64,000 nucleotides of DNA from Streptomyces sp. NBC_01275 (GCF_026340655.1 NZ_JAPEOZ010000001.1:1116001-1180000); one strand, 5' to 3'; shown: positions 51,601-60,633, counted from the first letter of the stretch. Notes: generated by a model not told the origin, from the letters alone. Made by a program: numbers and translations.

Positions 51601-53007
51601 GCCGTAGGCGAAGGAGTCCGTCTTCAGCTTGTCGATCCAGAAGCCGTCCGCGTTCTGCGAGTTCCAGGTCGTCGACGAGGAGATGTCCTTCGTCCGCCAC
51701 AGCTCCACGCTGCGCGCGCTGCACGACGCAGACCACACGTTCCGTACGACGAACTCTGCGGAGAGGACGGTCTTGCCCGCGAACTTCGACACCGGGATGC
51801 GGTAGAAGAGCCGCTTGGTGTCGTTGGGCTGGCAGTAGGCCCAGCCGCAGTAGCCGAGGCCGGCGTTGTCCTCGCCGTTGAACTTCCACTGCGGCGACGA
51901 CGCCCAGTACTTGGACGCCATCGTCCACGCGGCGGCGCGCGGCGAGTACCACTGGGGGTCGATGAACACCGGGTAGGTGGTGTCCTTGCCCTTGAGCACG
52001 TCCGCGTCCGGGGTCAGGACCAGTTCCCTGCCGCCGGCCGGGATGTCCACCCCGACCGGGGCGAGCTTCGCCGACTCCCCGGCGGCGGGCTCGTCGCCCG
52101 GCGCGGCCGTCGGCCCGCTCGTGGCGGCGGCCGCGGCGGCCGACAGGGACTTCGCCGATTTCGCCGATGCCGCGGACTTCGGCGACGCGCTCTGCTGCGC
52201 CGGGGCGCCGCTCTGCTTCGGCGACGCGCTCTGCTGCGCGGGCTCCTGGGTGCTGGAGTCCCACATCACGGGCTTGGGCGCCTCGAACACGGCGCTTCCG
52301 GCGCCCTGGTCGACGGCCTCCAGGCCGCCCTCGGACGTCTCACGGACGTCCATGCCGTCGGTGGAGAGCTTCAGCCGCAGCCGGGTCAGCTCCGGACTGG
52401 CGGCCGCCTGAGCGGACTTGACGACGAGCAGCTGGGTGAAGCCGTCCTCCTGGGCACCCATCCGCAGGTCGACGTCCGGCAGGACGTCGCGGTAGGTCGC
52501 CGTGGCCCCGTCGAGGACGGGAGCGGGCAGCTCGCCCGGCCAGGAAAGGGCCAGTTCGCGCCCCGCCTTCTCCATCCGCACCAGCGGCGCGTCGCCGCCC
52601 GCGGAGAACTCGAGCCCGACGGTGGTCGCGCCGGGGGCGACCGTCCCCTGCGAGGTCTTCGCCAGGTCGGTGTCGACCGGCTTCCACTCGTCCCCGACCC
52701 GGGTCCGCACGGGGCGCAGATACTCGCGCGCCTCCAGGTTTCCGTCGGGTGTGGCGTACACGTCGCTGCTCTCGGCCCGCAGCGATCGGACCTCTACGCT
52801 CTTGCCGGACCGTTTCGCCTCGGTCAGGGCGTCTTCCGTGGTCGTCGGCGCTCCCGCGTCGGCCGAGGCCTCTGCCGTCGAGCCCGTCCGCACCGGGGCC
52901 GTCGGAACGGCGGCGACCGCCGCGGTCACCGGCGTCACCCCGACCCCCACGGCCGTCACCAGCGCCAGCGCCAAGGCCAGCGTCCGGCCATGTCTTCGCG
53001 TCAACAC
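48664..53007 (-). CDS. Large secreted LamG-domain protein
   Basis: This encodes a 1447-residue exported protein. The GTG at 53007 opens the signal peptide (TRRHGRTLALALALVTAVGVGVTPVTAAVAA). The first third has a wall-protein-like beta region, then a Ser/Ala/Lys linker with AQQSASPKQSGAPAQQSASPK and SAASAKSAKS repeats. A DNRLRE-type domain follows (WASSPQWKFNGEDNAGLGYCGW, LFYRIPVSKFAGKTVLSAEF). Three LamGL-type domains make up the last 600 residues (FDGVDDYASTDLATVNTDVSFSVSAWVKL, then LTLDGTDDYATT, then LELDGKAGYAS). LamG domains bind glycans or proteins. It is the partner and neighbour of the RHS gene. Confidence 0.9.
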   Translation of the reverse strand: MLTRRHGRTLALALALVTAVGVGVTPVTAAVAAVPTAPVRTGSTAEASADAGAPTTTEDALTEAKRSGKSVEVRSLRAESSDVYATPDGNLEAREYLRPVRTRVGDEWKPVDTDLAKTSQGTVAPGATTVGLEFSAGGDAPLVRMEKAGRELALSWPGELPAPVLDGATATYRDVLPDVDLRMGAQEDGFTQLLVVKSAQAAASPELTRLRLKLSTDGMDVRETSEGGLEAVDQGAGSAVFEAPKPVMWDSSTQEPAQQSASPKQSGAPAQQSASPKSAASAKSAKSLSAAAAAATSGPTAAPGDEPAAGESAKLAPVGVDIPAGGRELVLTPDADVLKGKDTTYPVFIDPQWYSPRAAAWTMASKYWASSPQWKFNGEDNAGLGYCGWAYCQPNDTKRLFYRIPVSKFAGKTVLSAEFVVRNVWSASCSARSVELWRTKDISSSTTWNSQNADGFWIDKLKTDSFAYGYEGCSAKDAEFDVKSAVQTAANAKSSTMTFGMQAASETDIYGWKRFSDKAYLRVKYNRPPSQIKMSQLTMEYGGTCKKPADAPRVRTLGKIYVNGVTDPDGDSVGVQIEAAWDSGDGKGTIARWKPARTGAKKSGSGFSLTLPSSLPESKQINWYARSYDGAQYSPWSSAGDPTGCYFTYDTKVPKAPAVTSAEYPASDPENPDDPWFDGVGQYGSFQLKAADTDVTKYWFGINGDPTSKNTITTSAGAAKVAQMLPAKAGLNFVTARAFDAAGNGSEIRTYQFRVKSGQLERADWSMDEAAGATQVAGSAPEETAALHGGPTPNVEGRFGKAVQFDGVDDYASTDLATVNTDVSFSVSAWVKLSAMPSEAAIVASQRGNNQPGFELYYSKGYDRWVFNQYSSDTASATPVRAMQAAAGGVKVDEWTHLVGIYSAGEKLLKLYVNGALAGSTAYSTPWNGRRSLLIGASTPGGTPASFFPGAIDEVKTFEKPLTAGEVSSLYSSNTSGGRPARMVFHLDDPADAAELSGRADVSPAVLKGGATTGAAGADGNALTLDGTDDYATTGNPQVNTTYSFAVSAWVKLAKTKPTHAATVASQIGSVVTGPELYYSSSYDRWVFNQHSADTADSTVVRALQPEGATAYGGEWTHLVGVQDTVADTLSLYVNGTLAGTTALPSTWYAGGAIQIGASAYQGVPTSFFPGQIDDVRLFDRPVSADEVQQLFKQRALLNARWKLDAVTGSASPDDAGRTAALSLAGGAKIGTGFMEGGLELDGKAGYASAPAVPVDTSASFTVTAWAQAASTPTQNAAVVSAEGTSQSPFAVRFAPDANDPEGLGSWEIGLPNKDATDATTARLANTEFTGVTDWNHLALVYDGFAKQARLYVNGVLQEAACEDADGDGTADDTSCEDLIAWGENVLTVKAGKSLQVGRTKVGATGAEYFPGVIDDVWFFQGALDDSQVGELSGSWFDVPTQVPAGS

Positions 53008-53037
53008 GCGCCCCCGTATTCACCGTTCACAACACGA

Positions 53038-53057
53038 CTCAGTGAGAAAACACTGAG
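53038..53057. promoter_or_regulatory. Perfect palindrome upstream of the LamG gene
   Basis: CTCAGTG-AGAAAA-CACTGAG is a perfect 7-bp inverted repeat with a 6-base spacer, 31 bases upstream of the GTG. It lies in a strongly AT-rich stretch (53030-53120) rare in this window. It could be an operator or a leader hairpin of the LamG gene. Confidence 0.7.
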
Positions 53058-53330
53058 AAAAGATGGTCAATGTCGGAGGCTAGGTAAGAAGACGATGAAG
53101 ATCCATAGAAATTAATGCGACATCTCCGACGACTCGCCCGCGGCGGATGTGAGACCCGACACGGTTGCGGCAAGATCCGTGGGGATTCGACGGAGAAGCA
53201 CCGCGCGCGCCTCCCCGACCGGCCGCACGATCGCTCCTTGCGGCTCCCTGCGGCTTGCTGCCTACCGCCCGGGAGCCGCACCCTGGTCAGGCGGCCATCC
53301 CGCCGATCCGCCGGAGTGAGGAGCGACCCC
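53058..53330. other. Intergenic region between the LamG and acyltransferase genes
   Basis: The left part (to about 53120) is AT-rich and probably holds the LamG gene promoter. The right part (53120-53330) is ordinary GC-rich DNA and ends in GAGGAG before the TTG start of the acyltransferase. I see no gene, repeat or RNA in it; an open ATG frame from 53115 lacks coding character in its first 70 codons. Confidence 0.6.
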
Positions 53331-54056
53331 TTGTTCTACTACGTGCTCAAGTACGTCTTGCTGGGCCCCCTGTTGAGACTGGTCTTCCGACCGCGGATCG
53401 AAGGCCTCGAGCACGTACCGGAGTCGGGGGCGGCGATCGTCGCCGGAAACCATCTGTCGTTCTCCGACCACTTTCTGCTCCCCGCGGTGCTGAAGCGGCG
53501 CATCACGTTCCTCGCCAAGGCCGAGTACTTCACCGGCCCCGGCATCAAGGGCCGGCTGACCGCGACCTTCTTCCGCAGCGCCGGGCAGATCCCCGTCGAC
53601 CGCTCCGGCAAGGAGGCGGGCCAGGCGGCGATCCGCGAGGGCCTCGGCGTCCTGGGCGAGGACGAGCTGCTCGGCATCTACCCGGAGGGCACGCGCTCGC
53701 ACGACGGCCGTCTGTACAAGGGCAAGGTCGGCGTCGCGGTGATGGCCCTCAGGGCGAAGGTCCCCGTGATCCCCTGCGCGATGATCGGCACCTTCGAGGC
53801 GCAGCCGCCCGGCAAGGTGATCCCGACCCTGCACCCCGTGGTGATCCGCTTCGGCACGCCCCTGGACTTCTCCCGCTACGAGGGCATGGAGAACGAGAAG
53901 GCGATCCTGCGCGCCGTCACCGACGAGATCATGTACGCCATCCTGACCCTCTCCGGGCAGGAGTACGTCGACCAGTACGCGGCCGTCGTCAAGGCGGAGC
54001 AGGCGGCCGCGAAGGCGGAGAAGGCGCGCAGGTTCCCGCGGATGCCGCGTTCCTGA
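53331..54056 (+). CDS. 1-Acyl-sn-glycerol-3-phosphate acyltransferase (PlsC-like)
   Basis: This encodes a 241-residue membrane-associated acyltransferase. The TTG start at 53331 is preferred because GAGGAG lies 7 bases upstream and because the family N-terminus follows at once (FYYVLKYVLLGPLLRLVFRPRIEGLEHVPESGAAIVAGNH). The catalytic HX4D is NHLSFSDHFLLP, and the phosphate-binding block is LGIYPEGTRSHDGRLYKGKVG. It acylates lysophosphatidate in phospholipid synthesis. The C-terminus is a helical tail rich in Ala/Lys/Glu. A bidirectional terminator follows. Confidence 0.92.
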   Translation: MFYYVLKYVLLGPLLRLVFRPRIEGLEHVPESGAAIVAGNHLSFSDHFLLPAVLKRRITFLAKAEYFTGPGIKGRLTATFFRSAGQIPVDRSGKEAGQAAIREGLGVLGEDELLGIYPEGTRSHDGRLYKGKVGVAVMALRAKVPVIPCAMIGTFEAQPPGKVIPTLHPVVIRFGTPLDFSRYEGMENEKAILRAVTDEIMYAILTLSGQEYVDQYAAVVKAEQAAAKAEKARRFPRMPRS

Positions 54057-54095
54057 GGGATCGTCAACCGGTATGCGACGACGTCGACATGGATG

Positions 54096-54125
54096 AGGGG
54101 CGGCCGGTGTGATCCGGCCGCCCCT
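54096..54125. terminator. Bidirectional terminator between convergent genes
   Basis: A 12-bp perfect stem (AGGGGCGGCCGG / CCGGCCGCCCCT) with a 6-base loop (TGTGAT) lies between the acyltransferase stop (54056) and the hydrolase stop (54149), and should serve both strands. Confidence 0.8.
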
Positions 54126-54148
54126 TCCGTGTCGTACGGCGACGACGG

Positions 54149-55750
54149 TTACGGCTTCGGCGTGGCGTGCGGGGCGCAGGTCACGTCGTCGACGTCCAGC
54201 TTTCCGGTGAGGAGGTAGGCGTCCACCCGCGGGTTGATGCAGGTGTTGACCAGGCTGGTGACGCCGTGCGAGCCGGCGTTCTGCTCGGTGATCAGGCGGG
54301 AGCCCTTGAAGCGCTTGTGCAGTTCGACGGCCCCGGCGTACGGGGTGGCGGCGTCACGCGTGGACTGCACGATCAGCACCTTCGGCAGGCCCTTGTGGGT
54401 CTTGACGTCCACCGGGGTCTGCTGCTTGACCGGCCAGGTGGCGCACGGCAGGTTCATCCAGGCGTTGGCCCAGGTCATGAACGGGTACTTCTTGTTGAGC
54501 GCCGTGTTGTCCTTGTCCCACTTCTTCCAGCTGGTGGGCCACTTGGCGTCGGTGCACTCGACGGCCGTGTAGACGGCGTTGCCGTTCTCCGAGGTGATGT
54601 TGCCGGCCGTGTCCGTCAGGTCGGGGGCGGCCGCGTCGACGAGGGCCTGGGTGTCCCCGGCGAAGTACTTGCTGAAGACGGTGGCGACCGGGATCCACGA
54701 GGAGTCGTAGTACGGGGCGCTCTGGAAGAAGCCGATCAGTTCGGCCGGGCCGACGAGCCCGCCGATGGGGTTCTTCTTGGCGGTGGCGCGCAGGTCGAGC
54801 CACTTGGCCTGGACGGCGGCGCGGGTGGTGCCGAGGTGGAAGACGGCGTCGTTGGCGGCGACCCAGTCCTCCCAGTCCTTCCAGCGGCCCTCGAAGGCGA
54901 TGTCCTGCTCCAGGTTGGCCTGGTACCAGATGTTCTCGCGCGAGGGGTTGACCACGCTGTCGACGACCATGCGGCGCAGGTGGCCCGGGAACATGGTGCC
55001 GTAGACGGCGCCGAGGTAGGTGCCGTAGGAGACGCCCAGGTAGTTGAGCTTCTTCTCGCCGAGGGCGGCGCGGATGACGTCCAGGTCGCGCACGGTGTTC
55101 GGCGTGGTCATCTGCTGGAGCATCGCGCGGCCGGTGCGCTCGGCGCAGCCCTCGGCGTACTCGCGGGCGAGCTTGCGCTGGGCGAGCTTGTCGGCCTCGC
55201 TGTCCGGGACCGGGTCGGCCTTGGGCGCCTTCACGAACTCCTGCGGGTCGATGCAGGAGATGGGCGCGGAGTGGCCGACGCCGCGCGGGTCGAAGCCCAC
55301 GAAGTCGTAGGCCTTGGCCACGTTGGCCCAGACGGGGGCGTTGGTGGTCACGCGGCGCGGGAAGCGCAGGCCGGAGCCGCCGGGGCCGCCGGGGTTGTAG
55401 ACGAGGGCGCCCTGGCGCTCCTGGGGCGTCCCGGTGTTGCCGATGTGGTCGACGGCGAGCTTGATCTTCTTGCCGTTGGGCTTGGCGTAGTCGAGCGGCA
55501 CGGTGACCCAGCCGCACTGGATCGGCTTCTCCAGGCCCCAGTCGGCGGGACAGTCCTGCCAGTCGATGCCCGCCTTGGCGGCGCGCTCCGCGGCGATCGC
55601 GGCGCCTCGCGCCTCGCGGTCCTGGCCCGAACGGCTGCTGGTCGCGCTCGCCGTGGGCGCCGCGACAGCGGTTGCCATCAGGGTCGCGACGACGAGTGCG
55701 CCGGCCGAGCCGAGCGCCGCGGTGCGCCTGTTCGGTCGTATCTGCCTCAA
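54149..55750 (-). CDS. Secreted tripeptidyl aminopeptidase-like alpha/beta hydrolase
   Basis: This encodes a 533-residue exported serine peptidase of the Streptomyces Tap/SlpD/SlpE group. A TTG start at 55750 follows GGGAGAG. The signal peptide is RQIRPNRRTAALGSAGALVVATLMATAVAAPTASA. The oxyanion block is YNPGGPGGSGLRFP, the nucleophile Ser is in YLGVSYGTYLGAVYG, the Asp is near STRDAATPY and the His near NAGSHGVTS. It removes N-terminal tripeptides from proteins outside the cell. The last 25 residues include paired Cys (NTCINP and VTCAPH). It is a single-gene unit with its own terminator. Confidence 0.93.
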   Translation of the reverse strand: MRQIRPNRRTAALGSAGALVVATLMATAVAAPTASATSSRSGQDREARGAAIAAERAAKAGIDWQDCPADWGLEKPIQCGWVTVPLDYAKPNGKKIKLAVDHIGNTGTPQERQGALVYNPGGPGGSGLRFPRRVTTNAPVWANVAKAYDFVGFDPRGVGHSAPISCIDPQEFVKAPKADPVPDSEADKLAQRKLAREYAEGCAERTGRAMLQQMTTPNTVRDLDVIRAALGEKKLNYLGVSYGTYLGAVYGTMFPGHLRRMVVDSVVNPSRENIWYQANLEQDIAFEGRWKDWEDWVAANDAVFHLGTTRAAVQAKWLDLRATAKKNPIGGLVGPAELIGFFQSAPYYDSSWIPVATVFSKYFAGDTQALVDAAAPDLTDTAGNITSENGNAVYTAVECTDAKWPTSWKKWDKDNTALNKKYPFMTWANAWMNLPCATWPVKQQTPVDVKTHKGLPKVLIVQSTRDAATPYAGAVELHKRFKGSRLITEQNAGSHGVTSLVNTCINPRVDAYLLTGKLDVDDVTCAPHATPKP

Positions 55751-55907
55751 GTGGGCTCTCCCCCTACCTAGTTACGTCAGTACGGGGGATCCTTGCGGCT
55801 GTGAGGCGCCTGAGGACAGGTGTCGTTGACCTTCTTTGCCAATCCGATAACCGGAGAGGAAGGTACCGCTCACCGGATTCGCGCCAGATGTACACCCGTG
55901 TCACCGG

Positions 55908-56660
55908 TCAGCCGAAGGCCGCGAGCGCCTCGTCCAGCACCCGCCGCAGCCGCAGCGCGTCCGGCGCGACGGCGGTGACCAGGGCGGCGGGCCCGGCGAG
56001 CGGCACGACGGCGGCGCTGTCGCCGAGCATCCGGACGGGCACCGGCTCGTCCCGGAACTCCGGCCGTACGACGACGAGTTGACCGACGGCCCGATGTCCC
56101 GCCAGTACGGCGGGCCCGTCCCAGCCGCCGGGCGCGCCCGGCCCGCAGGCCAGCTCCTGGTCCAGGACGACCCGCCCGGCCACCCGGACGACGAGCCGGC
56201 TGGTGAGCCGCCCCGGCTCCTCCCCGGCCCGCCCGAGCACCTGCTCCTCCCGCAGCACCAGCCGCGCGTCGGCGCCGAGGTCGGCCCGGGTGACGACGGA
56301 CAGGTCGCTGCCCCGCGCGGAGATCAACTGCTCGGGCAGCCAGTGCAGTTCGCCGCCGTCGGCGACGCTGAGACGTACGGCGTAGTGCGCCTCGTCCTTC
56401 ACCTGCCCGGGCAGCGCGATGGTGGCGGCGGCCGATCCGACGTGCAGCCGGGCGCCGCGCTCGACGTCCGCCTCCACCGCGAAGCGGTCGCCGCCCAGGG
56501 GTCCGCTCATCGCCCCGACGAGCATCACGCGCGCCTCGCCGCCCCGGGCCCGGATGCGCCGCAGCGCGAGCGGTCCGTCGCTCTCCAGGACCGGCAGGGA
56601 GGTCCCGCCGCGTCCGTCGTCGCGCGCCCCGATCCGTGCGGTGGCGTGCACCCCGCCCAT
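55908..56660 (-). CDS. ureD: Urease accessory protein UreD
   Basis: This encodes a 250-residue UreD/UreH chaperone. It has the UreD core LHVGSAAATIALPG and LHWLPEQLISARGSDL, and REEQVLGRAGEEPGRLTSRLVVR. It carries nickel with UreF and UreG to apo-urease. It begins one base after the ureG stop and is the last gene of the operon. Sequence conservation in this family is low, so the call rests on both motif and position, which agree. Confidence 0.93.
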   Translation of the reverse strand: MGGVHATARIGARDDGRGGTSLPVLESDGPLALRRIRARGGEARVMLVGAMSGPLGGDRFAVEADVERGARLHVGSAAATIALPGQVKDEAHYAVRLSVADGGELHWLPEQLISARGSDLSVVTRADLGADARLVLREEQVLGRAGEEPGRLTSRLVVRVAGRVVLDQELACGPGAPGGWDGPAVLAGHRAVGQLVVVRPEFRDEPVPVRMLGDSAAVVPLAGPAALVTAVAPDALRLRRVLDEALAAFG

Positions 56661-56661
56661 G

Positions 56662-57345
56662 TCACGCCGTCCAGGCGGCGAGCTGCGCCCGCACCCACAC
56701 GGCGACGTCCCGCACCCCGGGCTCGCTCCTCAACGACTGGAAGACGACGGGGAGTTCGGCGCGCTGCGCCTTGGCGTCGGCGGCCATCCGGGCGAGGTCG
56801 GAGCCGACGTGGGGCGCGAGGTCGGTCTTGTTGACGACGAGCAGGTCGGCGGTGGTGACGCCGGGGCCGCCCTTGCGCGGGATGTCGTCCCCGCCGGCGA
56901 CGTCGATGACGAAGATCTGCGCGTCCACCAGGCCCTTTGAGAAGGTGGCGGTGAGGTTGTCGCCGCCGGACTCCACGAGGATGAGGTCGAGGGGGCCGAC
57001 CTCGTCCTCCAGGTCCTCGACCGCTTCGAGGTTCGCGGAGATGTCGTCGCGGATCGCGGTGTGCGGGCAGGCGCCCGTCTCGACGGCCGTGATCCGCTCG
57101 GGCGGCAGCACGGCCTCCCGCAGCAGGAACTCGGCGTCCTCGCGCGTGTAGATGTCGTTGGTGACGACGGCCAGCGACAGCTCGTCGCGCAGCGCGCGAC
57201 AGAGGGCGGCGACGGTGGCCGTCTTGCCCGAGCCGACGGGACCGCCGAGGCCGATGCGCAGGGCGCGGCGGGCGCCGTCGGGGCGGTGCGCGTCCGCGCT
57301 GACGGCGGCAGGACCGTCGTGGCTGTGAGAGTGGTCGAGGTGCAC
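56662..57345 (-). CDS. ureG: Urease accessory GTPase UreG
   Basis: This encodes a 227-residue SIMIBI GTPase. The P-loop is [32 protein letters not shown] and [14 protein letters not shown] (nickel-binding Cys-Pro-His) follow, then [14 protein letters not shown] and [11 protein letters not shown]. The N-terminus [11 protein letters not shown] is a short His cluster suited to bind nickel. GTP use drives nickel insertion into urease. The GTG start has GGAG 8 bases upstream. Between it and ureF lies an interspersed repeat of 69 bases, so the operon is interrupted here. Confidence 0.97.
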   Translation of the reverse strand: MHLDHSHSHDGPAAVSADAHRPDGARRALRIGLGGPVGSGKTATVAALCRALRDELSLAVVTNDIYTREDAEFLLREAVLPPERITAVETGACPHTAIRDDISANLEAVEDLEDEVGPLDLILVESGGDNLTATFSKGLVDAQIFVIDVAGGDDIPRKGGPGVTTADLLVVNKTDLAPHVGSDLARMAADAKAQRAELPVVFQSLRSEPGVRDVAVWVRAQLAAWTA

Positions 57346-57363
57346 GGGTACGGCTCCAATACT

Positions 57364-57432
57364 TCAGCCCGTCCGGCGTTTGAGGACGAGGCCCTTCGGG
57401 CCGAACGGGGGTCTGGGGGCGGCGCCCCCAGG
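57364..57432. repeat. Streptomyces interspersed intergenic repeat
   Basis: The stretch begins TCAGCCCGTCCGGCGTTTGA, contains GAGGCCCTTCGGGCCGAA and ends with the hairpin CTGGGGGC / GCCCCCAG. This is a repeat found between genes across Streptomyces genomes. Here it lies within the urease operon, between ureF and ureG. It has two stem-loops that could slow or process the transcript. Confidence 0.8.
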
Positions 57433-57458
57433 GTCGATGGGCGGCAGGGACGAGACTC

Positions 57459-58133
57459 CTACGACGCGAACAGACGTACAGCCCAGGCGGCATGCGCTTC
57501 CGCGCCGATCTCCAGCAACGGCGCCGACGCGGAGGGCAGTACGTCGACCCCGTCGTCGACCGCCCGCCGAGCCGATTCCACCGCCCGATCGGCGATGCGA
57601 TCCAGCTCCGGCGCCAGCCGTGCCAACACCGCCGTGGCGTCGAACGGATCAAGGCTCAGCAACCGCACCGTCGCGGAAGCGGGTCCGCTCACGCTCTCGT
57701 ACACCGCGCAGTACGCCGCGTCCTCGGGCCCCAGCCCGGCCGCCCGTGCCACCAGGCCCAGCACGACCGGCTGATGCGCCCCCTTGGGGAACTCCCTTGC
57801 CACGGCGTCGAGTTCCACGGAAGGCCAGGTCGCGCGAGCGGCCCGCATCAACTGCCGGCCCAGCTTCCGCGCGGCCACCCGCAACGCGGGCGACGGCGTC
57901 CGCGCGTCCGCGGCCGCGTCCAACTCCACCGGGTCGACGCCGAGCACGGCAGCCCCGGCGAGGGCCGCCGACACGAGCCCGGCGGTGTGCAACCGCCCGC
58001 GGCAGAAGGCCTCCAGGCTCGCCGCCCCGGTGATCCGTCCCGCCTTGACGGCCTCCTCCGCCCCGCCGGAGTGCGCGTGCCCTCCGGCGGGAAAGCGGCC
58101 GTCGGCGAGGACGAGCAGTGCTGCCCTTGTCAT
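57459..58133 (-). CDS. ureF: Urease accessory protein UreF
   Basis: This encodes a 224-residue all-helical UreF protein. It opens LLVLADGRFPAGGHAHSGGAEEAVKAG, the UreF signature. A conserved AYCAVYESVSGPASATVRLLSLDP lies in the second half. UreF acts as a GTPase checkpoint for UreG in nickel delivery. It starts 10 bases after the ureC stop. Its stop is 113 bases before ureG, the widest gap in the operon. Confidence 0.95.
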   Translation of the reverse strand: MTRAALLVLADGRFPAGGHAHSGGAEEAVKAGRITGAASLEAFCRGRLHTAGLVSAALAGAAVLGVDPVELDAAADARTPSPALRVAARKLGRQLMRAARATWPSVELDAVAREFPKGAHQPVVLGLVARAAGLGPEDAAYCAVYESVSGPASATVRLLSLDPFDATAVLARLAPELDRIADRAVESARRAVDDGVDVLPSASAPLLEIGAEAHAAWAVRLFAS

Positions 58134-58143
58134 CGCAGCGTCC

Positions 58144-59865
58144 TCAGAAGAGGAAGTAGCGCTGGGCCATGGGCAGTTCGGCGGCCGGAGTCGCCTCCAC
58201 GAGCTCCCCGTCGATGTGCACGGCGAAGCTGTCGGGGTCGACCTCGACCCGCGGCCGGGCGTCGTTCTCCCGCATGTCCGCCTTGGTCACCTGACGGGTC
58301 GACTCGATGGCGACGAACTTCTTGCCGAGCTGGAGGCGCTCGGGCAGCCCGTCCTCGATCGCCAGCGGCGCGACGAAGTTGAACGAGTTGGCGGCCGGCG
58401 CGCGTCCGATCGCGCCGAACATCGGGCGCGGGAGGATCGGCTGCGGGGTCGGGATCGAGGCGTTGGCGTCGCCCATCTGCGCGTACGCGATCTGGCCGCC
58501 CTTGATGACGAGGTGCGGCTTGACGCCGAAGAACGCCGGCTCCCACAGGACCAGGTCGGCCAGCTTGCCGGTCTCGACCGAGCCGATCTCCCGGGCCAGG
58601 CCCTGGGCGAGGGCCGGGTTGATCGTGTACTTGGCGATGTAGCGGCGGACCCGGTGGTTGTCGGCCCGTCCGTCGCCGGGCAGCGCGCCCCGCCGGCGCT
58701 TCATGACGTGCGCCGTCTGCCAGGTCCGCAGGATGACCTCGCCGACCCGGCCCATGGCCTGCGCGTCGGAGGAGATGATCGAGATCGCGCCGAGGTCGTG
58801 GAGTATGTCCTCCGCGCCGATCGTCGACGGGCGGATCCGCGACTCGGCGAAGGCGAGGTCCTCGGGGACCGCCGGGTTGAGGTGGTGGCACACCATCAGC
58901 ATGTCGAGGTGTTCCTCGGCGGTGTTCACGGTGTACGGCCGGGTCGGGTTGGTCGAGCTGGGCAGCACGTGCGGCTGCGAGACGACGGTCATGATGTCGG
59001 GCGCGTGTCCGCCGCCCGCACCCTCGGTGTGGTAGGCGTGGATGCCGCGTCCGGCGATCGCGGCGAGCGTGTCGCCGACGAAACCGGCCTCGTTCAGGGT
59101 GTCCGTGTGGATCGCGACCTGAATGCCCGTGCGGTCGGCGACGGTCAGGGACGCGTCGATGACGGCCGGGGTGGAGCCCCAGTCCTCGTGCAGTTTCAGG
59201 CCCAGTGCGCCGCCCCGGATCTGGGACAGCATCGCGTCGTGCGAGACGGTGTTGCCCTTGCCGAGGAAGCCGATGTTCAGCGGGTACTGCTCCATCGCCG
59301 CCATCATCCGGGCGAGGTGCCACGGGCCCGGCGTCACCGTCGTGGCCTTGGAGCCCTCGGCCGGTCCGGTGCCGCCGCCGACCAGCGTGGTGACGCCCGA
59401 GGACAGCGCCTCGTCGGCGATCTGCGGGCAGATGAAGTGGACGTGCGCGTCGACCGCGCCTGCGGTCAGGATCCGCCCGTTGCCGGCGATGATCTCGGTC
59501 TCCGGGCCGATGACCAGGTCCGGGTGGACCCCGTCCATCGTGTCGGGGTTGCCGGCCTTGCCGATGCCGGTGATCCGCCCGTCCCGGATGCCGACGTCGG
59601 CCTTCACCACGCCCCAGTGGTCGACGACGACCGCACCGGTGATGACGGTGTCCGGGGTGCCGTCTGCGCGCGTAGCGCGTGACTGGCCCATGGACTCCCG
59701 GATGACCTTGCCGCCGCCGAAGACCGCCTCGTCACCGGCGAGCCCGGGGCCGCCGCAGCGGTCCTCCTCGATCTCGATCAGCAGATCGGTGTCGGCCAGC
59801 CGGATGCGGTCTCCGGTCGTCGGGCCGAACAGGTCGGCGTACGCGCCGCGTGAGATCTCAGGCAT
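58144..59865 (-). CDS. ureC: Urease subunit alpha
   Basis: This encodes the 573-residue catalytic subunit. Metal ligands are in [12 protein letters not shown] (two His), [11 protein letters not shown] (the Lys to be carbamylated is in [12 protein letters not shown]), [12 protein letters not shown] and the later His in [10 protein letters not shown], with the Asp in [13 protein letters not shown]. The flap Cys and His are in [16 protein letters not shown]. It hydrolyses urea to ammonia and carbamate with two nickel ions. The start overlaps the ureB end by 8 bases. All catalytic residues are intact. Confidence 0.98.
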   Translation of the reverse strand: MPEISRGAYADLFGPTTGDRIRLADTDLLIEIEEDRCGGPGLAGDEAVFGGGKVIRESMGQSRATRADGTPDTVITGAVVVDHWGVVKADVGIRDGRITGIGKAGNPDTMDGVHPDLVIGPETEIIAGNGRILTAGAVDAHVHFICPQIADEALSSGVTTLVGGGTGPAEGSKATTVTPGPWHLARMMAAMEQYPLNIGFLGKGNTVSHDAMLSQIRGGALGLKLHEDWGSTPAVIDASLTVADRTGIQVAIHTDTLNEAGFVGDTLAAIAGRGIHAYHTEGAGGGHAPDIMTVVSQPHVLPSSTNPTRPYTVNTAEEHLDMLMVCHHLNPAVPEDLAFAESRIRPSTIGAEDILHDLGAISIISSDAQAMGRVGEVILRTWQTAHVMKRRRGALPGDGRADNHRVRRYIAKYTINPALAQGLAREIGSVETGKLADLVLWEPAFFGVKPHLVIKGGQIAYAQMGDANASIPTPQPILPRPMFGAIGRAPAANSFNFVAPLAIEDGLPERLQLGKKFVAIESTRQVTKADMRENDARPRVEVDPDSFAVHIDGELVEATPAAELPMAQRYFLF

Positions 59866-60169
59866 CGAGGGCACCTCCGGTCTCCCCGCGCAGCCCGGGC
59901 ACCACACGGGCGCCGGCCAGCGGGACGAGTTCCACGTCGACAGGGATCCCGGGCTCGAAGCGCACGGCGGTGCCGGCGGCGACGTTCAGCCGCTTGCCGT
60001 GCGCGGCGGCGCGGTCGAACTCCAGGCCGGGGTTGGCCTCGGCGAAGTGGTAGTGGGAGCCGACCTGGACGGGCCGGTCGGCGGCGTTGAGGACGGCGAG
60101 CCGGGTGACCTCGCGGCCCTCGTTGTAGACGATCGGGTCCTCGGCGAAGAGGATCTCTCCGGGAATCAT
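59858..60169 (-). CDS. ureB: Urease subunit beta
   Basis: This encodes a 103-residue beta subunit of the separate-chain (ureA, ureB, ureC) urease type. It begins [20 protein letters not shown] and contains [47 protein letters not shown], which is the family core. It overlaps ureC by 8 bases and follows ureA by 14 bases. It is a structural subunit of the trimer-of-trimers. Confidence 0.97.
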   Translation of the reverse strand: MIPGEILFAEDPIVYNEGREVTRLAVLNAADRPVQVGSHYHFAEANPGLEFDRAAAHGKRLNVAAGTAVRFEPGIPVDVELVPLAGARVVPGLRGETGGALDA

Positions 60170-60183
60170 GGCGGTCTCCCCCG

Positions 60184-60486
<303 letters not shown>

Positions 60487-60633
60487 GTCCCACCTCACAT
60501 CCTCGCTCCGGACCGTGCGGGGCCCGGTTTCCGCGGCCACGGGGGAAAGCCCCTGGTGGCGTGGATGGGCAGGCTAGTTGGACCGCATTTCGAACAAGTT
60601 AACCCAGCGGTGATCCACAAGCCGCGAGGCCGG

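Noticed and set aside
48997..53115. A 1372-codon open frame antisense to the LamG gene
   Set aside because: Composition is Arg/Gly/Val-rich with no domain; the LamG frame is well supported.
53115..53330. A longer acyltransferase start at an ATG at 53115
   Set aside because: It adds 72 residues rich in Arg and Pro without similarity to the family; the TTG at 53331 has a proper ribosome site and gives the family N-terminus.
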